IMG/VR virus record: IMGVR_UViG_3300032311_000531 | Span: 1-37,946 of that record | DNA length: 37,946 nt | Source of the DNA: a virus | Strand: one strand, 5' to 3' | In this document: piece by piece, positions 9,901 to 18,600 of the stretch | Numbering within the stretch: position 1 is the first letter of the stretch | Layout of the letters: every line of letters starts with the position of its first letter | Position numbers and translations under genes: made by a program | The notes under the pieces: generated by a model | Told to the model about the DNA's origin: nothing | The model's database searches: none | The model's input: only the letters and a program-made list of their open reading frames with translations

Positions 9901-12900
9901 TAAACAACAGTCAGTTTCCTACATTAAACAAAGTGTATCAAGTTAAAGAAATTATAGATGCAACTTCTGTTTTAGTTAATTTTGCAAATGCTTCCTCAAT
10001 TAGTAGATCTTTCACTACAGCAGATGAATCCACAGTGGCAACATATGGTAATCTATATCGTTTCGTGAGTGTAAGATTGACTTCATTAGACAATGTTAAT
10101 AGTGTTCTACCTTACAATGAATATCAAATAGCAGACGCTGTTAATCAATTGCCTGGAGATAAAGTTTTTGTAGACAACGAAGGAGCCAATTGGAAAATTT
10201 ATGAAAAAGTTGATCCTTACAAAACTTTTAGAATAGGATCTCCAGACACAGATAATAATCAAGAGTTTGGTTATAAGACAATTGCTAGGTCCGACGGAAA
10301 ATTTCTTATAATTTCAGCTCCTGGCAGCAGAGGAGCAACATCTCAAGGAACTGTATATTTCTTTAGCAGAGGAGAGAATGATCCTGGATCAGCATTCTCA
10401 CTCACAAACAGTTATACAATGGGAGATAGTACCACTGGTACGGGTCGACTGGGACATAGTTTATCAATGAGTACCGATGAAAACTTTGTTGTAGCAGGAG
10501 CACCATATGCTAATATTTTAACATCAGATGGCAGCACAAGACGCAATAACAGTGGTTTAGTAAAATTATTCATTTGGGATCCTGTAACAAAAGCATACAA
10601 TGAATTCACAACTATAAAACCAGCAGACGACAGCTCATCAGCAAATATAAATTTTGGTTGGTCGCATGCACTGGCAGAACCAACCATGGACAGCGACAAA
10701 ACTGTGAGACAAAAATATCTTTTGGTTGGAGCTCCCGGATATGCTAGCGACACAGGAATAGTTTATCTATACACATACACTCCGGTAGAAGACAGCACGT
10801 TTGCAGCATGGACACAGGATAACAGTGTGATTAGCAGCCAAGCAGGAATCAATAAAAGATTTGGTCATAGAATGTCTATAAACGATAATGGTGACATATT
10901 AGCAGTATCTTCAGTGAGTCCTGATGATGCTGGTATGGTAGAAATTTTTGTTAGAACCAGTCCAAGCAATGATGACAGCACCACGTTAGGATTTACTCAT
11001 GTGCAAACACTTAAAGGAGTGTCAGCTGATGACAGCACACTAAACACAGCATTTGGAGAAGGTTTATCTATGAGCAAAGATGGATTAACTTTAGCTATCT
11101 CCGCTCCAGGCAGAGACAATTTGTCACAAGCAGATGCAGGTGCTGTTTACATTTATAAATGGAATGCAGATGGATCAACCAACACTTATACTTTACAACA
11201 AACAATTTATTCTCCGGAAACTGCAACCAACATGCAGTTTGGATCCACAGTACATATTAATCATGATGCTGATAGATTGGTTATAGGAGCAGAAAAATTT
11301 GCAAACAGTCGCACAGTAAAATTTGATAGTGGATTAACCACATTTGATTTACAAGACACACAAATAGTGGATATTAATATAGGATCTGGAGGAGTTTTTA
11401 CAGCAACCAAATACAATAATAATTTTGTACTAGATGGCAAATTAATAACTTCTAATGTGTCAGCCAATGATGATTTTGGTAGAGCTGTTTTTGTAATCAA
11501 TAACAGTGTATTTGTGGGTGCACCAGGAGATGACACAAAATTCTCTGATAATTCCACTCGAGAAAATGATGGCATGGTTGCTGTGTTTGATTTAGCAACA
11601 TTTGGATCATACAGCTGGAAAGTTGCACAAGAAGAGGAAGCATTGATTGATGATAGATTAATAGATTCGGCTTTTATATTTGATCGAGCAGAGCAAAAAA
11701 TTAAATCATATATTGATTATTTTGATCCTGTTAAAGGTAGAATATTAGGTATAGCAGATAGAGAAATTAATTATAAAACCGAATGGGATCCTGCAATTTA
11801 CAATTTAGGTACAGAAAATGTCACAGTGAAACCAAACAGTTCTTGGGCCGAAGAACATATTGGAGAAGTTTGGTGGGATTTGAGCAAAGTTCGATGGATA
11901 TGGTACGAACAAGGAAATCAAGAATATAGAACAAAGAACTGGGGTAAACTTTTCCCGGGCAGCGAAATTGATGTATACGAATGGGTAGAAACCACACTGT
12001 TGCCATCGGAATGGAATCAATTAGCAGATACTGCAACAGGATTGAGTCAAAAAGTATCAGGCAAACCGTTGTATCCTAATAATAATGTGTTTACTCTGAG
12101 ACAAAAATATGATTCTCGACTGGATGGTTTCGTAAATTATTATTATTACTGGGTAAAAAATAATGTTTTCTTACCTGACAGTGCAAAAAGTGTTACTACT
12201 AGGAAGAACACCACCGGTTACATATCTAATATAATAAACAATCCAAAAGGATCAGGTATTAGACATTTTTCAGTGTCTGATAAAAATAAATTAATTGCAT
12301 TTAACATTAAAAATGATATCATCAATGATAACACTGTATTAAATGTCACCTACAAAGACACAATTAAAGAGGGTGATGTTCATTATGTTTGGAAGCTGAT
12401 CAAAGAAGGTGACAAAGACGATGCACCCAACGCACAGATTGAAAAGAAATGGTGGGACAGTTTAATCGGATCAGACGAAGCAGGCAACGAAGTTCCAGAT
12501 ATCTCTTTGCCTTTAAACCAAAGATATGGTAATAAAGTTAGACCAAGACAGAGTTGGTATGTGGACAGATTTGATGCACTGAAAGAAATCATTGATTATA
12601 CAAATTCAGTATTGGCAAAGAATCAATTAGCAGACAATATTAGATATGACAATCTAAATTCAGCTGAGCCTGAACCAACTGCTATATCCGGAGAGTGGGA
12701 CAGTACAGTAGAAAACTACGATGATTTAACCTATATTGATACTAGAGACATCAGTGGTACAACAAATGTATTAGTAAGAAATGATCAAACATTCAGCAAT
12801 GGTTTTTGGGCCATTTATAATTGGAATGGTTCTGAATGGATCAGAACCAAATTACAAACATATAAAACCAGTGCTTATTATGATCGTGTTGATTGGTATG

Positions 12901-15900
12901 ATGAATCATTTGATGCTAACACTATTATTGAGAAACAATTGAACTATCAGTATGAATTAGATGCATTATCTCTAGAGAATGGCCAGTATGTCAAAGTTTT
13001 AACTGCAGACACAGGGGGTTGGAAAATATTTGAAAGAACCACAGAAGGATTCAATAACATTGCTACTCAGAATGGTACAATTCAATTAAAAACTTCTCTA
13101 TATAATTATTCAATCGATAACACAGGATTTGATGGGGAAGATGCTTTTGATGTTAATTTCTTTGATACTGAACCTAAATTAGAATTAAGAAAAATCTTTA
13201 CAGCTATAAGAGATGATTTATTCATAGGAGATCTAAAAGTAGAGTACAATAATATTTTCTTTATTGGATTAAGAAAAGTATTAGAACAACAGAAATATGT
13301 TGATTGGTTAACAAAAACAGCATTTATTAATGTATCCAACACTCTAAGAGAGTTAGATCAAAGAAAAAGTTATAGAGTTACTACAGAAGATTACGTTGAA
13401 GAATATATCAATGAAGTAAAACCATATCATACCAAAATTAGAGAATATAAATTAGGCTATACTGGATTAGACACTGAAGATGGTATCTATACAGATTTTG
13501 ACTTGCCTGCTTTCTATGATGGAAATACTATTAGAAATGTTGACATATCCAATGACGCAGCAATATTAAGCACATATCCATATCGATTCTGGAGAGACAA
13601 TTATAAAAAATATGTGGACACTATCACAGTGGTAGATGGTGGTAGTGGATATATTACTGCTCCCACAGTTACACTGGTAGGCGGAACCACAAAAACAGTA
13701 GGACCATTCACAGTGTTAGGAACCAGCACTCAAGGTGCTTCTTCTGGCCAATTTGGATATTTCTATCCTCTGTACACTGCTCAAGTGGATGCCGATCTTG
13801 CTGATTCACAGGCTGGGGGAACTGGAACCAGTGAGCTATTCAAATTTAGTGAATTTTCTAGTGTTGATTTTTACATGCCTACCATGGGACAAAATGTTGC
13901 TATCACAGACAGACCTGAGGGTTATGAAGTTTACACATTGAGTGATGTGACACAAGCCACAGCTAGAGCAGTAATCAAAGAAGGAGCAGTGGTTAGAATA
14001 GTTGTATTGACTCCTGGAAAAAATTATACTTCAACACCTAGAGTGGTTATAACAGGTGGTGGGACCAACGGCAATACTCCAGCAAACTCAGCAAGAGCAT
14101 ATGCAAATCTTAGAAATGATCTTGTGAGAGATATCAGCACTACAATTAAATTTGACCGGGTGCAATCCACTGCCACTGTGTTACAATGGACCGGTAATAC
14201 TACCTATGCTTACAATGATTTAATTAGATACGACAACAAACTTTATAAAGTTATTGCAACATATACCAGCACAGAAACTTTTGATGATAGCATAACAAAC
14301 CTTTTAAAATTAAGAGGTGATGAACCATACATTACAGCAGCTGAAAGAACTCTTGGATTGTATGCTCCTGCAGCAGGCATGCCAGGTAATGAGCTTTCTC
14401 AAGTAATGACTGGAGTGGATTATGGTGGAGTTATGGTCACAGGATTGGCTTTTGATAATGGTCAAGGCTGGGATAGATCTCCATGGTACGATTTGCCATG
14501 GGATAGTTTTGGTTTAAGTAGAGTCAAAGTATTTTATGGTGATGGTACTACAACTAGTTTTACTTTTGATTATGCTCCTCAACCAACAGATGTATACACA
14601 GTTTATTTCACTGATATCAGCGACTCATCAGCTCAATATCCAGCTGCCACAGCGAATGTTAATAGAATAAGACAGAGAACACAAGTAATAAGAGGAGACG
14701 GCACAACCAAAACTTTTACTATTTTGGGTGACAACGGTAATCCTACTCCTGCAAACACAGTTATTGAATTAATACCTTTTGATGATGATGGAGTTTTAAC
14801 ACCTACCGATGACAAGACTTTGGATACTCTAATCAGCGGTGGATTATTTAAATCAGCTTTGGGAGTGTCACCAAGTGACATTATTGTGGAAGGAGATGCT
14901 TTCATCACACCCGAAACCAGTTATGCTCCAGAAGAAAACTTACCTGGTAGCATTTTTGATACAGTAGACATTCGAGTTTATACAGCTCCAACATCAGGCG
15001 TGCCATTTATTATACAAAAAAATTACATCGGAGATGGAGTAACTACAACATTCTCAATAGGACAATTAGCAGGTACACAATCATCTGTAGTAGTTTCTTT
15101 AGATGGATTAACACAAACTTTAAATGATGAATACACAGTAGATATACAAAATAAAACAGTTACATTTACATCAGTACCAGCAATTGGCAGTAAAATATCC
15201 GTAAAAAGTTTTGCTATATCTGGCAGCAATTATATGGTGCTCGACACATTTGTTGGTGATGGAGCTACATACTCTTTTGCGACTAAGAGCAGAGAAACTT
15301 ATCAGTTAGATAGCTCAATGAGTCAATTATTTGTCACTGTGGACGGTGTTCCTACTACAGATTATACCTATACAATGAGTGGTAGAAACATCATTGTGAA
15401 TTTACACACAGGAGATGGGTCTACAGCAAATCCTCCGGCAGCAGGTACCAGTGTGCAGATAGCATCTTTCAATCAGCCATCGGGCAGCGGAAGAGCATAT
15501 GCTGAAATAAGATCACAAGAGATTGTGTATGATGGTAGTACAGATACATATACATTATCATATCCTCCAGGATCGATAGGACCTTATTCGAGTTTGACTT
15601 TGTTAGAGCATCAAGGAAAAATTTTAAGAGGACCAGATAACACTTATTATTTAGGAGATGGAACCAGTAACACTTTTTCATTTGCTGGCTATGCGGGATC
15701 CACAGAGGATGACAGTACATCTTCAGGATATGTAGATACAAAATCTAGTGAAAAAACAGGAATTATTAATGCACCTACCACAATAGATTCGTGGGTACAA
15801 ACAGAATATGACAGTGCTTGGTATATGTCAATCACAAGAGACGAAATTTCTGGAGAGTTAGCTACTGCCAAATATTCTTTAGTGCATAATAATACAGATG

Positions 15901-17924
15901 TTTTTGTAAGCACGTCATCTATTACTCCAACCGGAATAGCTGAACATATCACCGTGGATGGTTCGAAAACTCCAGGTTTAACAGGTATAGTATCATTATT
16001 TGGTACAGGTTCTTCTACATTAAATTCCGTTTCTTGGTATAGAATAGGATTAGGCATAAACACAGTGCCAACGGTTGGAGATTCAATAAGAAAGATTTAT
16101 GTAGATCCTATAGATTCTGTTATTACAACTGTAGATTCTTGGAATAAAAATACTCATAGAGGTGCCAAATATTTTATATCTGTTGAATCGATAGGAATTC
16201 CTACAGTAAAAAGAAGTAATATGGAAGTTATAATGATTCATGATGGTACTAATTCATATATTACTTCTTATAATATAGTAAACACAGATGCATCAGATCC
16301 AATAACAATTTCAACTGATATAAATGCAGGAAATGTAAGATTACTAGTGTCGTCTAATTCAGGACAATGCAGAGTTACTGGTTATAGAATACTGCTTCGA
16401 GACGGAGATGTTAGTGATGGATCTAATTTTGTCGGAAACACCACAATTTCAAGTGATGACACCACAATAGATACTTTCCAAACTTCAGACTACGTTGGAG
16501 CTCATTATCTTGTGACAGCATATAATGCAAGCGAAGGATCGGCATCGATGTCGGAAGTAACACTAGTGGCAGACACTACAGAAGTGTACACTAACACTGC
16601 TCCTCATCTAAGCACCAAAGGATCAGATCATGTATCATTCAGTGGATCTATTGCTGGAAACACGATATCATTTAAAGCAAGTTCAACAGCAGGTTCGGGT
16701 ACCATTGTCAGTGTTTATAGATTTGGATTATTGAGAAATCCAGCCGGAGCAGCGATTGATCCTAGTAAGGTTAGAGTGTACCTTAATGGTGTTAAAAAAG
16801 ATCAGTACAGTGACTATCTTGTTAATATTGATGCAAAATCAATTACATTTAATGATGCACCGGCAAATTCGGATTTAATTGCTATATCCACATTGGTAGG
16901 AACTCATTATTTTGATAAGAATGATCAAATAGTTTTACAACCAGACAATCTGTCTGTGGATGGTATTACTCTTGCAGAAGGAGACATTATTACAGCAACA
17001 ACATTTAACAATGCTGTAGGCATGAACCAACGCAGAGAAGAATTTAAAGGTAATGATTCAGGAGAATTTTATCTTTTTCAAACTCCTTTAAACAATGATT
17101 ATGCGTTTGTTTGGTTGAATGGAGAAAATCTAGTGCAAGGTTTTGATTGGATATTAACAGGCAATAAAATTACAATTACTAGATCAACAGTAACTAATGA
17201 TAGAATAGATGTTATGTATTTCGTAACAGAAGGTAACAATTTCTCAACTGGTTTTAGAATATTTAAAGACATGCTTAATAGAACATTCTACAAGAGAATC
17301 AGTCAAACCAACACAACAACACTAGCAGCTGACCTGTCTATGGATGATAAAACAATCACAGTGGTCGATGGCAGTGTGTTAAAATCTACCGATGGCAGCA
17401 CATTGTTGCCTGGAGTAATCTTTATTGACAATGAGAGAATAGAATATCTCTACAAAGAAGCTAACGTATTGTCCAATATTAGAAGAGGTACTCTTGGAAC
17501 AGGAATTAAAAATCATGCTACAGGAGCGGAAGTGGTTGATGCATCAGGACAACAAACTGTGCCTTATGCTGACACAATATATACCAAGAAACATATTGCT
17601 GATGGATCAACCACAGCATTTATTTCATCACAGTCTGTGAGTTCTCCTCATGAGGTTGACGTTTTTGTGGGAGGAAGAAGATTACCATATCTAAATGAAG
17701 ACAGCAGTACCAATTATACTGTGAACACATGGGATGGCAGCTCAGCCAACGTTATATTAAGTGAGCAACCTGCTGCAGGTGTAGAAGTAAAAATTATACA
17801 AAAACGTGGGCAAATATGGTATAATAGGGGAGAAACAACTGCTGCTGATGGTAAAGGATTAGGTAAATCCAACACAGCACAGGCTAAATTCATAGCTGGA
17901 GAACCAACAAATGCACCTGAATAA
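3975..17924 (+). CDS. giant gp7-like baseplate protein with adhesin modules
   Basis: This 4649-aa protein fills the gp7 position after gp6; T4 gp7 has 1032 aa. A segment near residues 1755-1800 (KFYQGFIREKGTQNAIDRL, then GENINLKVYPEWM) resembles the gp7 region with DFYSTKGIEASYKFLFK. From the N-terminus I see: a start with LPSFYRTDVNERFLSSTLDQLI; a cupredoxin-like domain (about 200-295; H222, C275, H278, M281); a carbohydrate-binding-like motif at about 1663-1706 (W..NTDYQIGNTVEY...FYVA); a second gp7-like part; an FG-GAP-like propeller at about 2095-2525 with repeated FG..../GAPG motifs; the segment YVEEYINEVKPYHTKIREY near 3135; a second W..NTTYAYNDLIRY motif near 3405; then beta modules beginning GDGxTxxF and three tandem repeats near 3935-4255. 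It is probably a baseplate organiser whose long C-terminal arm binds ligand. It has one continuous frame with no break. The gp7 identity rests on position and short similarity; the modular adhesin nature is clearer. Confidence 0.75.
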   Translation: MVDKPLDSQSNYDVVTDENGVTLRRSVAHLPSFYRTDVNERFLSSTLDQLIQPGSLVRLDGYIGRRDSYTRLITDKFIESGIEDRDSYQLEPTVTYTDKDTSSINPEDQVKFTATYDDYINQIKFFGGNVNNHDRLNKEKVYSWDPAIDFDKLINYREYYWMPEGPNPILIANNGINTVSEIAVTHTGQSAYNFGIYPGINNPSITLSRGNTYKFILDTQGHPFYIMTEPFKTGIAEDGSTSVIYSTGVSGNGTEKGTLTFTVPTGAPDVLYYQCGNHASMQGIFTIRNISETTKIDVEHEIIGTKNYTLKSGTKLSNGMKVRFEDNVANSAYAKKEFYVEGVGSSITLTDTANLIVTGPYTEESTEPYDGVPYADRPYSVSFYRPVTPDYITIKRDSIDGNAWSRHNRWFHKAVIEATAEENGYTPVLLETDRAKRPIIEFDSGLSLFNHGTTAKKSVALIDAVTKDVFSKMVNQTGYIVDGVPLRDGMRLLITADTDPLINNRIYVVNFVSVAGSQVTTLRLTEDSDALPLDGDAVTVELGAINQAKTFYYSTNERAWIEGQSKFDVNQPPLFTLFDENHKEFDDNDVYPNSTFTGSKLFEYKISSMATKDPVLGLQIKYNTIKNVGDIVFTSDFATGFFEYNIDDTSYTKNFNTGHAHQVLSRDNHVSRCGWIERKEESKQRVKRLFIVTRDELKLFPVDVFENSKSLSDLSVTVDVNHITQNLGTDYTLVDGLTYKYIKFAKDLNVNDLVELNCYSSAKKIESKGIYEIPENISVNPFNEQLSDFTYGQILNHLHDINEKNVEMIGDTPGSSNLRDIGNVRLEGGSIIQHGSALPQAMFLLIDQNANAIKSIEYCNNEYQKFKETFLANTQGSSHEGLISDRVNEIIKNISNNKNASFPFYYDDMIGHGEKLTVRNYTVQDPEEIEYAIDSQFDVKTPSNRAVYVYLNDEILLLGYDYNFSTESDGVTITATLAAGDKITIKDYENTAGSFIPPTPTKLGIYPKFKPEKITDNTYRTPVDVIVGHDGSRTVAFEDYRDDLLLELEKRIYNNCKTAFNSELLSENDVRPGVFRTTEYNNSEINNILSLDFYNWAGQNGVEYQNNTNYDENDYFTFNYGKNKNIINGEKLPGYWRGIYKYFYDTDRPHTHPWEMLGHSEQPSWWIDTYGPAPYTSGNELLWNDLTAGYDTGLEETVNKYKRPGLLDYIPVDDSGNLKSPIAIGLIDQYQNLGINEAWKFGDQGPSETAWRRSSQYPFSIMKLLALTKPAKFFGYFLDNSRLGKNTAGNYINTDTEVAPTLKSTTYYLETTGGSTPGITAGYQSFIVNYLIKNGLDPAVFFYDKMKNLNVQLAYKLGGFSDKQNLKILTDSVSPGSTSGSQFVPDENYKVLFRISNPVRDYDYSGVLVELNSNVTGDGSTLEGGYKVIGYNTIKPYFRVLKPVENKNAHSISIGNSSAIIYNDWSENETIVPYGTVFKTVQQVINFLVGYGKYLESQGFIFDKFSNEIKEINNWETSAKEFLYWTRQGWAPGSAITLSPGAAGFVLKTSDSVISKFQNSLGQYSVLDSAGRAIETQYISTKRIGNKFSISIKNTEAGIYNISMNAVQKEQIVLFDNITVFSDIIFELVTGFRQQRLKLVGWKTGDWNGDYYSPGFIFDEAKVDRWVANTDYQIGNTVEYANYFYVAKQNHNSGTKFDFEKWTKKKSKPSAQLIPNFDYKISQFNDFYNLETNNFDETQQKLAQHLTGYQSRPYLENLFLNDVSQYKFYQGFIREKGTQNAIDRLVKAKFYGENINLKVYPEWMIKVGEFGNLDGSKSIQLTLSDNNFTSNAQSIELLNDDNDIEDYTRSVSITSDNFYSKPLEYTASKTFARYDYTQQGYDRDFIQKYKTAGYVRITDAQHTAFDVTDLLNLNVNEINNKDLIWIARKSNNDWDVQRITYTGFNLITIKPINNNTQVILGFNGVHNLTVNQYIAINNSQFPTLNKVYQVKEIIDATSVLVNFANASSISRSFTTADESTVATYGNLYRFVSVRLTSLDNVNSVLPYNEYQIADAVNQLPGDKVFVDNEGANWKIYEKVDPYKTFRIGSPDTDNNQEFGYKTIARSDGKFLIISAPGSRGATSQGTVYFFSRGENDPGSAFSLTNSYTMGDSTTGTGRLGHSLSMSTDENFVVAGAPYANILTSDGSTRRNNSGLVKLFIWDPVTKAYNEFTTIKPADDSSSANINFGWSHALAEPTMDSDKTVRQKYLLVGAPGYASDTGIVYLYTYTPVEDSTFAAWTQDNSVISSQAGINKRFGHRMSINDNGDILAVSSVSPDDAGMVEIFVRTSPSNDDSTTLGFTHVQTLKGVSADDSTLNTAFGEGLSMSKDGLTLAISAPGRDNLSQADAGAVYIYKWNADGSTNTYTLQQTIYSPETATNMQFGSTVHINHDADRLVIGAEKFANSRTVKFDSGLTTFDLQDTQIVDINIGSGGVFTATKYNNNFVLDGKLITSNVSANDDFGRAVFVINNSVFVGAPGDDTKFSDNSTRENDGMVAVFDLATFGSYSWKVAQEEEALIDDRLIDSAFIFDRAEQKIKSYIDYFDPVKGRILGIADREINYKTEWDPAIYNLGTENVTVKPNSSWAEEHIGEVWWDLSKVRWIWYEQGNQEYRTKNWGKLFPGSEIDVYEWVETTLLPSEWNQLADTATGLSQKVSGKPLYPNNNVFTLRQKYDSRLDGFVNYYYYWVKNNVFLPDSAKSVTTRKNTTGYISNIINNPKGSGIRHFSVSDKNKLIAFNIKNDIINDNTVLNVTYKDTIKEGDVHYVWKLIKEGDKDDAPNAQIEKKWWDSLIGSDEAGNEVPDISLPLNQRYGNKVRPRQSWYVDRFDALKEIIDYTNSVLAKNQLADNIRYDNLNSAEPEPTAISGEWDSTVENYDDLTYIDTRDISGTTNVLVRNDQTFSNGFWAIYNWNGSEWIRTKLQTYKTSAYYDRVDWYDESFDANTIIEKQLNYQYELDALSLENGQYVKVLTADTGGWKIFERTTEGFNNIATQNGTIQLKTSLYNYSIDNTGFDGEDAFDVNFFDTEPKLELRKIFTAIRDDLFIGDLKVEYNNIFFIGLRKVLEQQKYVDWLTKTAFINVSNTLRELDQRKSYRVTTEDYVEEYINEVKPYHTKIREYKLGYTGLDTEDGIYTDFDLPAFYDGNTIRNVDISNDAAILSTYPYRFWRDNYKKYVDTITVVDGGSGYITAPTVTLVGGTTKTVGPFTVLGTSTQGASSGQFGYFYPLYTAQVDADLADSQAGGTGTSELFKFSEFSSVDFYMPTMGQNVAITDRPEGYEVYTLSDVTQATARAVIKEGAVVRIVVLTPGKNYTSTPRVVITGGGTNGNTPANSARAYANLRNDLVRDISTTIKFDRVQSTATVLQWTGNTTYAYNDLIRYDNKLYKVIATYTSTETFDDSITNLLKLRGDEPYITAAERTLGLYAPAAGMPGNELSQVMTGVDYGGVMVTGLAFDNGQGWDRSPWYDLPWDSFGLSRVKVFYGDGTTTSFTFDYAPQPTDVYTVYFTDISDSSAQYPAATANVNRIRQRTQVIRGDGTTKTFTILGDNGNPTPANTVIELIPFDDDGVLTPTDDKTLDTLISGGLFKSALGVSPSDIIVEGDAFITPETSYAPEENLPGSIFDTVDIRVYTAPTSGVPFIIQKNYIGDGVTTTFSIGQLAGTQSSVVVSLDGLTQTLNDEYTVDIQNKTVTFTSVPAIGSKISVKSFAISGSNYMVLDTFVGDGATYSFATKSRETYQLDSSMSQLFVTVDGVPTTDYTYTMSGRNIIVNLHTGDGSTANPPAAGTSVQIASFNQPSGSGRAYAEIRSQEIVYDGSTDTYTLSYPPGSIGPYSSLTLLEHQGKILRGPDNTYYLGDGTSNTFSFAGYAGSTEDDSTSSGYVDTKSSEKTGIINAPTTIDSWVQTEYDSAWYMSITRDEISGELATAKYSLVHNNTDVFVSTSSITPTGIAEHITVDGSKTPGLTGIVSLFGTGSSTLNSVSWYRIGLGINTVPTVGDSIRKIYVDPIDSVITTVDSWNKNTHRGAKYFISVESIGIPTVKRSNMEVIMIHDGTNSYITSYNIVNTDASDPITISTDINAGNVRLLVSSNSGQCRVTGYRILLRDGDVSDGSNFVGNTTISSDDTTIDTFQTSDYVGAHYLVTAYNASEGSASMSEVTLVADTTEVYTNTAPHLSTKGSDHVSFSGSIAGNTISFKASSTAGSGTIVSVYRFGLLRNPAGAAIDPSKVRVYLNGVKKDQYSDYLVNIDAKSITFNDAPANSDLIAISTLVGTHYFDKNDQIVLQPDNLSVDGITLAEGDIITATTFNNAVGMNQRREEFKGNDSGEFYLFQTPLNNDYAFVWLNGENLVQGFDWILTGNKITITRSTVTNDRIDVMYFVTEGNNFSTGFRIFKDMLNRTFYKRISQTNTTTLAADLSMDDKTITVVDGSVLKSTDGSTLLPGVIFIDNERIEYLYKEANVLSNIRRGTLGTGIKNHATGAEVVDASGQQTVPYADTIYTKKHIADGSTTAFISSQSVSSPHEVDVFVGGRRLPYLNEDSSTNYTVNTWDGSSANVILSEQPAAGVEVKIIQKRGQIWYNRGETTAADGKGLGKSNTAQAKFIAGEPTNAPE
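15777..16740 (+). repeat. three tandem ~95-116-aa repeats in the giant protein
   Basis: Three units start with TT[IV]D[ST][WF] at residues 3935, 4051 and 4163 of the giant protein (bases 15777, 16125, 16461). Each continues with a Tyr/Ala motif (DSAWYMSI, RGAKYFIS, VGAHYLVT), a beta-rich core and a closing SxxxYRIGL-like strand (SWYRIGLG, TGYRILLR, SVYRFGLL). The DNA copies have diverged, so this is an old duplication. I do not recognise the fold; a beta-sandwich ligand-binding module is likely. Confidence 0.7.
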
Positions 17925-17927
17925 ATA
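17920..17927 (+). promoter_or_regulatory. T4-late-like promoter box overlapping the giant gene's stop
   Basis: AATAAATA contains the TAA stop of the giant gene (17922-17924). T4 spacing would start RNA near 17933, only 2 nt before the ATG at 17935. This favours 17935 over the upstream in-frame ATG at 17911, which lies inside the giant gene and upstream of the box. Confidence 0.45.
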
Positions 17928-17934
17928 TAACGAA

Positions 17935-18600
17935 ATGACAGAACATGCAAAACAAGAATCAACCAATGAAAAACAAATGAAAGAATCCAAGCCACAAGAT
18001 AATTCAGGAATTAAAGTAGAAGGACATATTAAAATATGGGATCCAACCACAGGTGAAGTAATAGTGGACAAAAGAAACGCTATTCACTATGAAAATATGA
18101 GTATAGCACTGGCCAATAGTTTAGCTCATAAGACCACAGGATTCGTTCATGAGATGGCTTTTGGAAATGGTGGAACCACAGTAGATCCCACAGGTATTAT
18201 AACATATCTAACTCCAAACACATCTGGCAGCAATGCTACTTTATATAATCAAACATATTATAAAGTGGTAGACAATAATTCATCATCTAATAAAGATACC
18301 ACAAGAAATAAAATGGAAGTAAGACATACCACAGGAAACAAATACACAGATATCGTTGTAACTTGTACATTGGATTACGGTGAACCAGCTGGACAAGCAG
18401 CATTTGACAACACCACAGATTTTAATGACACTTATGTGTTTGATGAATTAGGATTAAAATCTTGGGAAGGCACAGAAAATGGAAGCACTAACAAATTATT
18501 AACGCATGTGATATTCCATCCTGTACAAAAAAGTTTGAATAGATTGATACAGATAGATTATACGTTAAGGATACAATCATTAACAACATTTACGGAATAA
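17935..18600 (+). CDS. conserved virion-type protein of T4-like marine phages, function unknown
   Basis: The 221-aa product starts with a charged, probably flexible leader (MTEHAKQESTNEKQMKES) and continues with GHIKIWDPTTGEVIVDKRNAIHYENMSIALANSL and EMAFGNGGTTVDPTGIITYLTPN. This layout (a 'property of the sample' domain followed by FGNGG) is one I associate with structural proteins next to the baseplate genes of marine T4-like phages, but I cannot assign a precise role. The C-terminus (THVIFHPVQKSLNRLIQIDYTLRIQ) is beta-rich. An ATG at 17911 gives eight more residues; I prefer 17935 because it follows the late box and avoids overlap with the giant gene. The next gene starts 5 nt after the stop. 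Confidence 0.72.
   Translation: MTEHAKQESTNEKQMKESKPQDNSGIKVEGHIKIWDPTTGEVIVDKRNAIHYENMSIALANSLAHKTTGFVHEMAFGNGGTTVDPTGIITYLTPNTSGSNATLYNQTYYKVVDNNSSSNKDTTRNKMEVRHTTGNKYTDIVVTCTLDYGEPAGQAAFDNTTDFNDTYVFDELGLKSWEGTENGSTNKLLTHVIFHPVQKSLNRLIQIDYTLRIQSLTTFTE

Noticed and set aside
15689-16063. 124-aa open frame on the minus strand inside the giant gene
   Set aside because: It lies opposite the tandem-repeat region, and coding character follows the plus strand; no ribosome-binding site or family pattern.
4686-17402. The 12-mer GATGGCAGCACA at 4686, 8226, 10527 and 17391
   Set aside because: All four are in frame and encode DGST; codon preference in a protein full of DGS/DGT turns explains them. 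Other DGST copies use different codons, so no DNA motif is implied.
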